From Sciurus carolinensis (Eukaryota > Chordata > Mammalia > Rodentia > Sciuridae): a DNA stretch of 64,000 bases. The first letter of the stretch is position 1. Each line of letters begins with the position of its first letter. Location: contig NC_062217.1 in assembly GCF_902686445.1 (NCBI RefSeq), forward strand, positions 87,291,758-87,355,757, in the 5' to 3' direction. The notes under the pieces were generated by a model. The model had not been told where the DNA came from. It worked only from the letters and a program-made list of their open reading frames with translations, and did no database searches. This document shows, one piece after another, positions 35,628 to 48,016 of this stretch. A program made the translations under genes and the position numbers.

Positions 35628-38600
35628 TTTGTCATGCCAGTCAGGAGGTAAGCTCCACTGCAGTGGGTCCCTCCTTATAATCACCAAAACCTACTTCTCT
35701 TTTCTATCAGCTGTATGATAATACCAAGTTCAGACTGAGAAGCAACTAACAGCCTCCTAGGGAAGCCCCAGGATGAGAGGTTTGGAACTCTATAGTCCAA
35801 AATGTTGGAGACCCTATGATGTTGCCATTCTCTCTAGTACTCAGTGACCCCTGCTATTTGCTTGTGCTGGGTTCTCTGGGGCCTCTATATCTGACTCTGT
35901 GTTTTCATTTTTCTCAATGAAAATTTGCCTTCTTCCTTCTGGCTTCAATTTCTTTGATGATAGACAATGAGATGCCTTTGGCCCTTGATCACACTCTCAG
36001 CAGGCACACATTGGGCAGCTTAAAGCCATTAGGGTGCCTGTCACTTGCAGATTCCTGTGACAGTGTTATCCAGTTGTGAGCTGCAGTTAGATTTAATTTA
36101 TTTTGGACTCAAGACAAAGATCACCATTGCCAGCACACAGTAAAACCATGCACTCATCCTGACCCAGTGATCATGCAAAGAAAATGGCTCAGCCAAGGCT
36201 AATCATGTTGCATACCTCCCTTTCTGTCTCTACTGTGAGTATTAAACATAACCCTATGACTCCTTTTTCTTTATTCACCTTTTACAGGCCTTTACACTCA
36301 CAATGCCAATTCCTCTTCTCCTGAAGTGTTCCTGGAACCTCCTACTTTCCAATGCCTCTTTTGTACCAATCATTTTCCCCCACCCCAAGGGAGAGGGGGT
36401 GGTGTCTACTGACTGTAATGGTTTATCATGTCTTAGAGCATAAGCCAGACCTAGAGGATGACTGCTGTCCCTTTTATTATTTATATATGGTGAGGGAATA
36501 GGGAAAAGGTCAGGCCAACTGGGATGGAGCACAGTAGTCTCTGGCTAGTTGTTCCTTAGCCTTTTGGGAAGGAGGCCAAACTTCATGAGACCCATAGAAA
36601 TAGTTATAAGGATGTCAAAAGTTTGATACTACATCCAGGACTCACACAAATTATTGTTAGCCACTTCCCTTGGAGAAAGCTCTATTTTACCCCAATATTA
36701 AAAAGGTTCTCCCAAAGCAAACCAGGACTTGTTATCTTAGGGCCTTTCAGTCAGCTTCTTATCCCTCTTCACAGCTCCAGGTTTTACCTGATTTCTTGTC
36801 TTTTGTAATCAATCTTTTGCTGCCAGTTCAGCCTTCAAAAGCATCCATCATCTCAGTGAGGGACTTAGGAAGCAAGGAATTAGAGAAGAAATATGCTCTA
36901 GGGAACATTCTACAGTGGCACTGGTGCACATCTCAAGAGCCAGAAATATCTGGCCACCCTAAGCCAGGATCCCCGGGGGATGCCCAAGGCACACCTAAGT
37001 TAGAGATCCCTCATTCCTCTGAGGGATGCTTTGAATGGAATTTGGAATCTAGTCCCTAGGTCAATAGGGTTTCCTTGTTTTAAAGACAACCATGGGAGGA
37101 ACTACCTCCATACTATGAGTTCCCTCTCAGCTGTTTTCTCCACCACTGGGAAAGCTTTGATCCTGATAACCTGACATCTTTTAGTGCAATACTGCTTGGC
37201 CCTATTATGAGTTAGGAAACTCAGAATAGCAGCCCATTAATGGTAGCCCTAATTTGAATATTATCCTTCAATTGGATCTGTTTTGCAAAAGACAAGGTAA
37301 ATGGCCAAAAATCCCATACATACAAGCCTTCATGACTTTATGCAAAAAAACTTTATCATGCAAAGACAAAAATTCACCAGTCTCCAGAGAAGCCTCTGCT
37401 CCTGCCTCTGATCCAGATATCCTTTGCTGATTCATCCCTATGTCTCTTAGCAGGACCTTCAACAATCTCTTCCATACCAATACCACAGGATATAGCTCAC
37501 TAACCCCCTCCTTCTCCAAACATCCTGAGCCCACAACATACTTGTAGAGGGTCCTTTGCAATTGTCTCAGCTTCACAGTGGGCCTCTGTCCTATGATATG
37601 TGGTTATTGCCATCCTGTTTCATTACTGTTTTCATTGGTTATTCCAATTGTTTTCTGGTTCCTTTCTCTGTATAAACTTTTCTGAACTTTTCTATCTTCC
37701 ACCTCAGATTCTTGGTAAGTAGGAGAAAAAATCCTCAAGATAATTGACAGGTTTTTGGCTAGAGCACATTGTAGTAAAAACCTAAAAATCTCTTTATTGG
37801 AACTCAGATGCCACAGCCCTGAGAGATAAGAATTGAGACTTTCACTCTCAGTTGTTTTGGGGGAAGACATTTTTCCACTGGCAATTAAAAGATTCTTGGC
37901 AAGGATAACATCCTTGTAGAAACAGTGAGTACAAGATTTTGGGCCCCTGTATCCATTATGGTAGAGACTTCTTTGTCTTTCTCTTTCCCTCTCATCTTTA
38001 TCTCTGGACCAATAGTATGTCCTGGAACTCTACTCAGTGGGGATTCTAATTCATATCTAAGGCAAAGGGGTACCCTCTATTTCTGGGTCAGGATGCCCTG
38101 CTTAATGCCCTTTATCTCACATGTTCAAAATGACAGTTTTCCTAGTTCTGTAGCTGCATGCCTGATAAACTGTTCCTCAAAGGCTTGCATCTGGAACATA
38201 AGCTGCATAGGAAAAACTGGCTTGAGACCAGAGGGGAAAAAAGCATCACTTTAAGATCCAAGCCACTGTGGGACATAAATGACTGTTTTACAAGCTTTCT
38301 TTTTCTTGAAGCTTTTCCTGTGGTCTACCCTCTCCCCAGAACTGAAGGGCTTCCACATTCTTTAAATATCTGGGATGACTCTAATTTGACCAACTCTAAT
38401 TTGGTCTGATAGATATTCCATGTACTTCTTTACTGGAATAATTATAGCTATGCCATTTTAAAAAAAAAATGTCTTTTTTTTTTTTTAAATGTCATGGTTC
38501 TTCTGGTGGATAACATTTGGTCCTGAGTTAATATTTTTGTTCTGATGATGTTTTGCCTAATGGGAGGGATTTTTTTTCTGCCGTATTTATTCCAAGGCCA

Positions 38601-38892
38601 AGTAACCCTAACCCTAATCAAGGGTTAATTTTTAAGTTCACTGGAAAAGGAAAGAGATTGTCCCTTTTAGAAGGTCCTAAAGGGAGAATAAACATGGTGA
38701 TCATTGACATGGATCTACTTCATGAATGGACATCCTTGAACTATTGATTAAGTGTACAGACATAATGGTAGACCCTGCCCCAGCCATTCTCAACTGTACA
38801 GGACTTCTCCAGGTCTATATTCTCTATCCTATAAATTGGTTGCTCACTGTCACACAATGGACATGTGATAAGCTCTATTTTCATTTGTAAAG

Positions 38893-40433
38893 AATTAATT
38901 CTGACAGACTTAAAGACAAAAATCACATGGTCATTTCAATAGATATAGGAAAAGCATTTGATGAAATACAGCATCCATTCATGTTTAAAATACTAGAAAA
39001 ACTAGGGATAGAAGAAACATACCTCAACATTGCAAAAACTACATATGACAAACTCAAGGCAAAGATCATTCTGAATGGAGAAAAACTAAAATATTCCCTC
39101 TAAATACAAGGACAAGATAGGAATGCCCACTTTCATTGCTTCTATTCAACAGAGTCCTTTAAATTCCATCCAGAGCAATTAGGCAAAAGATAGAAATTAA
39201 AGGGATACAAATAGGAAAAGAAGAGCTCAAACTATCTCTATTTGCTGATGACATGATCCTATATTTAGAAGACCCCAAAAATTCCACCAGAAAACTTCTA
39301 GGACTCATAAATAAATTCAACATAGTGGAAGGATACAAAACTAATACCCATAAATTAATCACATTTCTATATTCCAGTGATCAATCATCTGAAAGAGAAA
39401 TCAAACAAACAAACAAAAACCTTAGGAATCAATCTAACAAAAGAGGTGAAGAGCCCATAGAATGAACATTACAGAACACTAAAAGAAATTGAAGCTGATC
39501 TTAGAAGATGGAAAGACCTGCATTTTCTTGGATAGGCAAAATTAATATTATCAAAATGGCCATATTATCAAAAGTACTATACAGATTTAATGAATTCCCA
39601 TCAAAATTCCAACAACATTTTTTATAGAAATAGAAAAAAAAAAAGCAGTCATGTGGAGCTGGGGAGATAACCCAGTCGGTAGAGTGCTTGCCTTGTAAGC
39701 ATATGGCCCTGGGTTCGATCCCCAGCACCGCAAAAAAAAAAAAAAAAAAAAAAAAAGCAGTCATGAAATTCATTTGGAAAAACAAGAGACCCAGAATAGC
39801 CAAAGCAATTCTTAGTGAGAAAAATGAATCAGGAGGCATCATAATTCCAGATCTTAAATTATACTACAGAATCTATAGTAACAAAAACAGCTTGGTATTG
39901 ACACCAAAACAGTCATGAACACTAACAGAATAGAACAGAAAACACAGAGACAAACCCACATAAATACTGATACCAGACAAAAGTGCCAAAAACATTTGTT
40001 GGAGAAAAGATAGCTTTTTAAATAAATGGTGCTAGGAAAACTGGAAATCCGTATGTAGTAGAAGAATCCATATGTAGTACTACATATAGTAGTTCTACAG
40101 GTAGTAGAACCCTACCTGTCATCCTGCACAAAATTCAAAGTGGATCAAAGACCTAGAAATTAGACCAGAAATGCTGCACCTAGTAGAAGAAAAGGTAAGC
40201 CCAACACTCCAACATGTTGGCTCAGGAACTGACTTCCTTAACAAGACTCCTAAAGTGCAAGGAGTAAAATAAAAAATCAATAAATGGGATGGTATTAAAC
40301 TAAAAAGCTTCTTCACAGCAAAGGAAACAATAAGACCTCGAAGGGAGAACTTCTGGCATGGGAGAAAATATTTTCCACTTGCATCTTCGATAGGGCATTA
40401 ATTTCCAAGATATACAAAGAACTCAAAAACTTC

Positions 40434-40477
<44 letters not shown>

Positions 40478-41500
40478 GATAAATAATGGTCAAAGGAACT
40501 AAACAGACACTTCTCAAAAGAAGAAATCTGAATGGTCAATAAATATATGAAAAAAATGTTCAACATCTCTAGCAATTATAGAAATGCAAATTAAAACTAC
40601 ACTGAGATTTAATCTTACTCTATCCAGAATGGCAATTATCAAGAATACAAGTAATAATAAATGTTGGTGAAAATGTGGGGAAAAAGGTGCACTCATACAT
40701 TGCTGGCAGGACTGCAAATTGGTGCAACCACTGTGGAAAGTAGTATGGAGATTCACCAAAAACCTAGAAATGGAGCCACCATTTGACCCAGTTATTCCAC
40801 TCCTTGGCATATATCCAAATGATTTAAAATCAGCATACTACAGTGATGTAGCCACATCAAGGTTTATAGCAGCACAATTCACAATTCACAATAGCTAAGC
40901 TAGGGAACCAACATTGGTGTCCTTCAACAGATGAATGGATAAAGAAAATGCAGTATATATACACAATGGAGTCCACATAGAAGAATGACTTTATGCCATT
41001 TGCTGGTAAATAGATGAAACTGAAGACTATCACGCTAAGCGAAATGAACAAATTCCCAAAAAAACACAAAAGTTGAATGAATGTTTTCTCTGATATGTGG
41101 AAGCTGACCCACAATAAGGGAGAGGGGAAACAGAAGTTCAGTAGAGTAGATAAAGGGGAATGAAAGGAAAAGAAGGGGTATAGGAAAAGGAAAGACAGTA
41201 AAATGAATCTGAAAACATTTTCCTATGTATATACATGAATATACCACAGTGAATCTCACCATTGTGTACATCCACAAGAAGTTAACCTAAAAATAAAAAT
41301 AAAAATAGCTATGGGTAAATGGTGGAAAGATCAATAGAGCAAAGGAATCAAGGGGGTGGGGAAAGGGAGGGGGAAAGAGAGGGGGAAGGAGAGGTACTGG
41401 GATCCTAATTAGAATAAGATATACTGCATGCTTATATAATTCTGTTCAAACGAACTCTACTGTTATGTGTAACTAAAAAGAACCAATAAAATAAAAAATT
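38893..41500 (+). mobile_element. 5'-truncated L1 nested in the ERV
   Basis: Sense L1 running from the ORF2 reverse-transcriptase region (the FADD-type motif is legible as TTTGCTGATGAC near 39240) to the 3' UTR and an A/T-rich tail. Frames are short and broken. It contains an ID insertion (39654-39733) and a 36-A tract (40439-40474). The ERV sequence resumes after it. Confidence 0.8.
39654..39733 (+). repeat. Young ID SINE nested in the L1
   Basis: The ID body has an intact B-box (GGTTCGATCC) and an A-box region (ATAACCCAGTCGG), then a long A-tail. It is flanked by a perfect 20-base duplication made of 11 A and GCAGTCATG (39634-39653 and 39746-39765). The good boxes and long duplication show a recent insertion. 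Confidence 0.9.
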
Positions 41501-42559
41501 ATTCTTCTTTGTTCAAAGCTATTAATACAAACTAAATATGTTTTTGCTGTTGTTAACAAAACTTGGTATTTTCCTTGTAAAACTTTATAACTATTGTCTG
41601 ATATTGTTTTGTAGAAGTATTAATTTTAACAAAACAACCTGAATTGATTTGAAATAATAAGCCATCATCTCCAGGAAAGATAGGATATAATGCTGACTCC
41701 CAGTACTGATTCTGACCCCAAGTGAATTGAAGGGCTTGCTGTAAAAGTATAGACAATAAAGTTAAAGGCCATTACTCCTACTTCAAGACTGGCAAAACTG
41801 GCCTGCTAGATGTTTAAACCAAACTTGGAAACCAAAGCCAAGGAAGTAAAAGAGCTAAGTAAAAAGCAGTCAATATTTTGGACCTTACCTCCAGCCAGAA
41901 CCCAAGGAATTATGGGACCCATCTAAAGTCCCTGAAACTCCACTGAGTAACCCAAACTCCTCCTGACCAGGGGATCATGAGGACCCTAAAGAGCAGAAAG
42001 TCAGCTAGGACACATTCTCCATAAAGGAGGGTTATTGTAGAGGGAAATGTCCATAACATTTTTAAGGGAAGTCATGTGTGATCAGCAAGATCTTGACCCA
42101 TTCTGACAGATGTCACAGCTGGTAGAGGAAAGCTAAGGGATCCAAAAGGCTTCTTTTAAGTTCCCAAGTGTGACCCCTGAGGAATTCAGTAGGGCCTAAC
42201 AGTAGATAAGAACATGGTCTATTTTTGACCAACTTGGTCATAAACACCTGGCAGGAAAGATTTTAACAAGAGCACAGATGTATGTGGGCATTTGAAAGAA
42301 AAGAAAAAAGTTCTTTTGATGTAACTTGAAATGTATACATGTGTCAGTCCTCCCAAAAGTAAGTAAAAGTGAGAGGTTACAAAGAAAGCATTCTTGTATG
42401 GAAGTGCCTAATAATTGTCATAAAGGACTCTGATAGAATCACAAGTTTTTCCTGGGTCAATTTGAGCCTAATCTTATAAACCTACAAATCTTTTCCACCT
42501 CGCTGATCTGTACTTGATCTGTTTTCCTACTTTTCTTTTTGTTTTAATCTAGCCCCAAA

Positions 42560-43130
42560 CACAGCATCCATTAGAGCTAATGGGCTATTGAACTAATTAC
42601 TCTCCTGTAGGATTGGTAATAACTGCTGGAGTGGACACAGGGTTAGGAGGATTATTCACTTCCTTCTCCTATTTTCAGGGTTTGTCTAAAATCTCTGTGA
42701 TAGTCTAGAGAAAATAGAAAAAGGCATAATTACCCTCTAGAACCAGATAGATTCATTAGCAGCTGTCACTATCCAAAACTGGAGAGGATTAGCTATATTG
42801 ACCACTGAAAAGAGGGGACTGTGTCTCTTTCTGGAGGAAAAATGCTGTATATATGTTAAGCAATCTGGGATAGTTGGAGGTGCAACAAAGAAATTAGCAG
42901 ACTATACATTCAGGATTCAGCAGCAATTCATCAGAGTCATAGGAATCATGGTCAAAATTTACAACTGGATGTGTGGGTTACTATCCTTGGTGGAACACTT
43001 TATGATGCTCTTTCTACTTCTATTATTCAGACCCTTCCTGTTAAATCTACTAACACAGTTTATCTCTTCTCATCTGGAGGCTATCAGACTCCAACTGGTG
43101 CCATGATAGGGTTTCAAACCAATCCACGAA
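42560..43130 (+). pseudogene. ERV envelope TM remnant
   Basis: Degraded retroviral Env TM on the plus strand. A hydrophobic fusion-peptide-like part lies at about 42600-42690. After stops, an open stretch from 42798 shows a CX6CC motif (GLCLFLEEKCC) and a Leu-rich membrane-anchor-like segment (MMLFLLLLFRPFLLNLL), with a short tail ending at 43106. Several stops lie upstream, so it is non-functional. It belongs to the provirus with LTRs at 35204 and 43303, and is a different family from the antisense env remnant at 2425-2929. Confidence 0.7.
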
Positions 43131-43302
43131 TGGGTCATAGTCATTCACTATCTCATCTGGACAAGATAGGGTGAGAATTTCATGATCCTCAATTAGGCAG
43201 GGGCAATGGTTGCCAGTCCACCTGAAGCAACTACAGAAGATGAGACCTTAAATCCCTCAGTTATCCAAAAATGAATCTTGGGATTATATCTCTTAGGGAA
43301 AA

Positions 43303-43756
43303 TGAAGTAGGAGTTTAAGGACATCATGATGGCAGAGGCAGGATACAAGCAAAATACTGACTGGAGTACAAGGTGTTTACAGTAAGTACCATCACCATGA
43401 CCACCTCCACCACTGAAGACTTAACATTATGGCAACTCTAACCACAGTTTCTGTATTCTAATTAGATGAAAATCAAGTAACCAGTGGAAACTGTATTCTA
43501 ATTAGGTGAACAAATGGAAAAGGTCTTCATTCATGTCCCTATGAAGAGGGGACTGAGGCACAGCTGAGCTTATAAGACAAGACTCCCCCAGACAAGGTCC
43601 TTGAGCTATTCTTGTGCTCAGCTCACTGTGCTCTACAGAGTGTTATTTTCACTTTCAATAAGTCTATGTTCTGTTTGTTACTTCTGTGGGTCTTGCTCAA
43701 TTCTTTGTTCAGGAAGCTAGAAGTCTGAATCCCAACTGGATACCCCATTGGTATCA
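43303..43756 (+). repeat. 3' LTR of the class I ERV
   Basis: Starts TGAAGTAGGAG and ends GGTATCA. It aligns with the 5' LTR but carries an internal duplication around CTGTATTCTAATTAG and many substitutions, showing that the provirus is old. Confidence 0.75.
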
Positions 43757-43773
43757 AAATGACATCATTTTAT

Positions 43774-43846
43774 TTTATTTTATTTTTTTTTGGTCCTAGG
43801 GATTAAACCTAGGGGCATTTTACCACTTAGCTACATCCCTATCCCC

Positions 43847-43883
<37 letters not shown>

Positions 43884-44007
43884 TGAGACAGGATCTCACA
43901 AAGTTGCTTAGGGCATCACTAAGTTGCTGAGGTTGACCTCAAATGATGTCACATTTGCCTCGGCCTCCTGAGTCACTAGGATTATAGGCATGTGCCACCA
44001 TGCCCAG
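43774..44007 (-). repeat. B1-dID composite SINE, antisense
   Basis: T-tract, reverse ID, T-tract, reverse B1. The flanks TGACATCATTTTAT (43760-43773) and TGACATTATTTTAT (44008-44021) are a 14-base duplication with one mismatch. Confidence 0.88.
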
Positions 44008-44101
44008 TGACATTATTTTATAATAAGCTAAAAATTGTGGGGTTTTGGTTGTTGTAATTAATCATAAACTCTAGTGATACTTTCAGAGAAGAACTCTGTA
44101 G

Positions 44102-44180
44102 GGCTGGGGATGTAGCTCAGTGGTAGAGTACTTGCCTGGTATGTAAAAGGCCTTGGGTTCAATTCTAAGTACTGAAAAAA
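44102..44180 (+). repeat. ID SINE, sense
   Basis: GGGCTGGGGATGTAGCTCAG, TGGTAGAGTACTTGCC, then GGTTCAATTC and a short A-run. The pol III A-box (TAGCTCAGTGG) is well preserved. The B-box has one change. Confidence 0.88.
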
Positions 44181-46340
44181 TATTAACTGTATATATCTTT
44201 ATTCAATAACCTAAATGTTATATGAATTTTTAGATTTTTGATTGTTGTATTCTTTACATTAGCTATGAAAAATTTAATGCTTGAAGTTTTTAGACGTTAA
44301 TTTTTAAAACTAGTTTGCCTCTTTTAAGTTTATTTTCACAAGCACTTTGTTAAAAAAGTTTCTTTATAATGCCCCAAATTTGTAATTTTTAAAAATATAA
44401 TTGATGTTAGTTGCTTTTAGTAAAAACTGATTAAAAACCTGTTTATAATTCTCTGACATCAGTCCCTTTGCTAATCTTGATTTAAAAGTGAGTTTATATG
44501 ATATTGCTTATAAATCAACCAAACAATTTACATTTATGATTTTATATTTTCTATGTAAACTGCAAGGTGTTTCATTACCTTCTTAAAATGTCTTTCAAAG
44601 CTATTAAGTATATATTATGCTATGTCTAATTTTGTTTACATTAAATGCTATAGAACATTTATCACTAAAAGAATTATTTCTTTTGACTGTAAATATAGAT
44701 CTGTTCTTCCAATATGACATCATAATTTTTTTACTTCAGGATTTGTGTTATTTTAAATGTCTTTTATTTTCTTTATTTTTAATTACCTAAAGATATAGGA
44801 TAATAAATATTTTAGGTTTTGTAGGTTAAAATTTTACCTTGAAAGATTTTTTTCTTTTAGGTTTGGTATATGTCTATCCTATCAATAATGAGACTTAAAA
44901 TAAGAGTATTGGATTTAAGCAATATTGCTTTTCAAAGCAATGTAAAATGGATGAAAACTTCTTGTATGCCATTAAATACTACCAGAGATCAGACCATACC
45001 TATTTTGTTAGAAATGAGCATATTGAAAATGGAAATTTATGAAAAAAAAGTGTTTTTCGTTTTTCTTCTTTACTTCATTAGTGCTAGGTTTCTGGAGAAC
45101 GTAGGGTAACTTTTATGATACTTTTATTGGTAGAGTCTAGCAGTTTGGCAGTGACTGATCTGCTATTAGGAAAGTTTAAAAGGAATTAAAGTGCAAAGAT
45201 TTTGTGTTTTATCAGGATAGTTTCATATGTTTTCTACTGATTTTATTGGGTTTTTGGTTACTTAAAAGCAAACTGAATCCTAGAAAAGTTAGGATTGATC
45301 CAAAATTCTAAAGGCCATTTTTGCTTAAATGAACTACTGTTTTTATAATTATATATGTTTTATTGATATAAGTGCTCTCTAAAGCTTTACAAATTGGATA
45401 GTTTAGATATATAGCATTATATTTAAACATATTATAGAGGTAACTATGTTGTCTTGTTAAGTTGTTCTTTAAGTAATAATAATATCTTATATATTGTATG
45501 TAGTCATCTTAGATAATGTGAGTTATATCTCCAGTTATTAAGGGGCAATTTTGCCTTATTCATCTTCCACTTCAAGACAAATGTATGGTTGAAGATTTTA
45601 ATATGGGATATGTGTAAAACTGATCATATAAAGAATTTTTTCACTTGTACTGTTTACATTGTGACAGTTTACAAAGTACATTTAAGATATGTAGATGTGT
45701 ATGTGTATACACACTCACACACACACATACACCCACCCATACATATGTATGTTCTTGAGAAAATGTCGCTAATTCTTGTAAACTGTATTATATGGCAATT
45801 CTGTAAAATGTACCTAAATTATAAAAATGTTATAACTTAATATGAAATGTGGGTTAAACTTTCTTCTCTCAGGGTGAGAGCCTTGATTTGCATAGTAAGA
45901 ATTCTAGCTGACAGGCACTGTTTAGAACAGATCTGGCAGAACTGCTTTTTATAGATGAGTTGCTTTTCTTTGATTAGATAAAATTGATAGGACTAAAGAG
46001 ACTATGTTCATAAGTTCAAATCTATTATACAGATTGGATTGCTTTGCTTTTATTAATAATTTGTATTTTTCTGGCCTAAGAGCTAATCTTTCCAAAAATC
46101 TTCTTTTGCTTAAAATTGGCTAAAAAAGGGTCTTCTGATTCTGACCCATAAACTGTCACTTCCCCTCCAACATGGGATGACTCAGGTCAAATAATGGGAC
46201 AAATCTCCTGCAGTGGGAAACAAAGATGCTTGGCAAATAATCAGCAAGGTCTTCAGAAGAAATCATTCTGAGATGGGGAAAAAAATCCCATGGAGTCATG
46301 TGTCAAATCCCACCAAAATAAACAGCTGGAGTTTATGAAA
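44181..46340. other. A/T-rich intronic sequence, no gene seen
   Basis: No coding exon or known element recognised. A short imperfect CA tract lies near 45711-45735. Confidence 0.4.
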
Positions 46341-46349
46341 AGACAGTTC

Positions 46350-46545
46350 TTAGGTGGGCATGAAGGTATACGCTTATAATCCCAGCAACCTGGGAGGTCG
46401 AGGTAAGAGGGTTGCAAGTTTGAGACTAGCCTTGTCAACTTAGCCAGAGCCTGTCTCAAAATAAATAAAAAAGGTTGGGGATGTAGTTCAGCAGTAGAGC
46501 ACCCCTGAGTGTTCTAGCCCCAACACTGAAAAACAAAAAATTCTT
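46350..46545 (+). repeat. B1-dID composite SINE, sense
   Basis: B1 part (ATAATCCCAGCAACCTGGGA ... GCCTGTCTCAAAATAAATAA) joined to an ID part (GGTTGGGGATGTAGTTCAGC ...) and an A-rich tail. Flanks with TTCTTA suggest a target duplication. Confidence 0.85.
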
Positions 46546-46789
46546 ACACAAACTAGCACTAAAGCCCTTCCCCTAGGCAGAACTATTAAATATTTCAGAA
46601 CTTGCCTCCTTCAAGAATAAGCATCTGAGTCCTTAAGTTTGAGTTCTATACACAGATCCAAATCTGGACTGCCAACCAGATGACAATGGAGCACCAATTA
46701 CCTCAAGATTGAGAGATGAACTAAATAGGGGGTATTTGAAACAGAAAAATTAAGAACAACTTACCGATGAACAGTTCTATATTTTTTCA

Positions 46790-46987
46790 TAGTGAAAGTA
46801 AAGGCCAGAGGGCTGTGTCTGCTTCACCCCGCACCCAGCCTCGGGGATGGTCCAGGAAGCTGAGAGTAGAGATTGCTCCCTGCCCTGGTCCATGTAGCAC
46901 AGGGTAACTAAATCTGCTTATGTGTATTTCCTGCCTTTTGTCTCATTTTGCTCCCTTTTCATACCAAGTAAATCTATCTATATATCT

Positions 46988-47018
<31 letters not shown>

Positions 47019-47090
47019 TATCTCACCTGACTTTTGTTTCTGTAAATTGTAACTGCTTCTGTGGGAAGTCAAGAGAAGCAATCTAGCTGC
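46790..47090 (+). repeat. Dispersed repeat, copy 2 (possible LTR), with TATC microsatellite
   Basis: Related to 30070-30330 (AGTAAAGGCCAGAGGGCT ... TAACTAAATCTGC ... TATTTCCTGCCTTTTGT). It is interrupted by a (TATC/TA)n tract at about 46977-47022. Confidence 0.45.
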
Positions 47091-47855
47091 TTCTCCCCAG
47101 TTTGGTGAAACTGCATGAAATTCCTTTTCCCTTTTTCCATCTTTGGTCTCTTTCTTGGTGGATGGGTGGCCAAATTCAATCAATGAGGCCTAATCCAGGC
47201 AGGGTCTCTGGATTAGGCTGCCAGTAGCAGTACTACATGGTAACATATTGACAACACCACATAGGACTGTGCATAGGTCTCAGTTCTGAAGAAACTGGGA
47301 TCCCAGAACTCTGCTCTGTGCAGAAGTGGGAGGGCAGCTTCCTCCTCTGTTGATGGCATGCAGGCTGCTCCTCTCTCAGGAGATCTACTCTTGGTTCCCT
47401 TGTGACACCAAGAAGACAACTAACTGATTGTGCCCTTGTTATCTTGGTCACCCCCAAATCATACTCTCTGGCTCTGGGTCCAGTGCTGTCTTCTAAGTAT
47501 GATGACAAAGGTGAGTTGTATAGTTAGGCAGGGAGCATAAATGCTATTATCCTACCACATGCTTTCCCGCCCCACCTTCGCTTGCCTCTCACCTAGAGTC
47601 AATTGCCAGTGCTCCATCAGAGAAACTGCAGTGTGGTTGCTCCATGACTCTTCACTCTGTCCCATGTCTGCTCCCACAGTGGCTTTGGCTCCCATCTCAG
47701 GGTGTCTGCTTCTGCCCAGAGTTTGTAACTTCGTCAAGCTGCAGCCCTGTAGAAAGTCCTGGAAGAACCAGGGCTGCGTTATTTCTTAGTGCTGGGATCC
47801 CTTTGGACTCGAGTGGTATTCAGAGGGGTGGTGATTTTCTGAAAGAGTTGCTGAC

Positions 47856-48016
47856 CTGGAGCCCCTGAAGCTGCTGACTTGTGGCCCTGTAGAAGGCCAA
47901 TGCATCCCTCCTGTGCCTGCTCAGCTGAACTGCCACATGTAAGCTCTGGTCCTCAAGTTTGTCATAGAGTGTGCGCACGCTGAAGTCCTCCAGGGTCTGG
48001 GCCTTGGGAAACTGCC
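47856..48016 (-). CDS. Internal coding exon, membrane-proximal cytoplasmic part
   Basis: Acceptor CTTATCCCACAG and donor CAG|GTCAGC (C at intron position 3 is weaker than usual). It begins with two bases that complete a Gly codon with the G end of exon 58593-58675, and ends in phase 0. The 53-54 residues are charged and probably helical ([38 protein letters not shown]). The upstream intron (48017-58592) holds the full-length L1. The next exon in this model does not match in phase. Confidence 0.7.

Larger units (their letters stand above)
35204..43756 (+). mobile_element. Class I ERV provirus, degraded, with nested L1
   Basis: Two related LTRs in the same orientation (35204-35627 and 43303-43756) flank about 7.7 kb. 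AAAT at 35200-35203 is repeated at 43757-43760, a 4-base duplication typical of gamma-type ERVs. A polypurine stretch (AGGGAAAA, 43295-43302) precedes the 3' LTR. The interior from 35628 to 38892 carries no long frame and would correspond to gag-pol remnants. Env TM remains at about 42560-43130. The sequence expected at the primer-binding site after 35627 is too diverged to name a tRNA. No intact gene remains. Confidence 0.8.

Noticed and set aside
36670..37059. 129-codon frame in the ERV interior considered as a gag remnant
   Set aside because: It lies where gag would be, but I can see no recognisable matrix, capsid or zinc-knuckle motif.
38603..38618. TAACCCTAACCCTAA, telomere-like
   Set aside because: Only about two units inside the degraded ERV interior; chance is likely.
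44102..44180. Possible functional tRNA-Ala gene
   Set aside because: Boxes are tRNA-like, but the A-rich 3' tail and flanking sequence are those of an ID SINE, and there is no cloverleaf acceptor stem.
47213..47440. Open minus-strand frames considered as an exon
   Set aside because: The acceptor is weak and no donor gives the needed phase.
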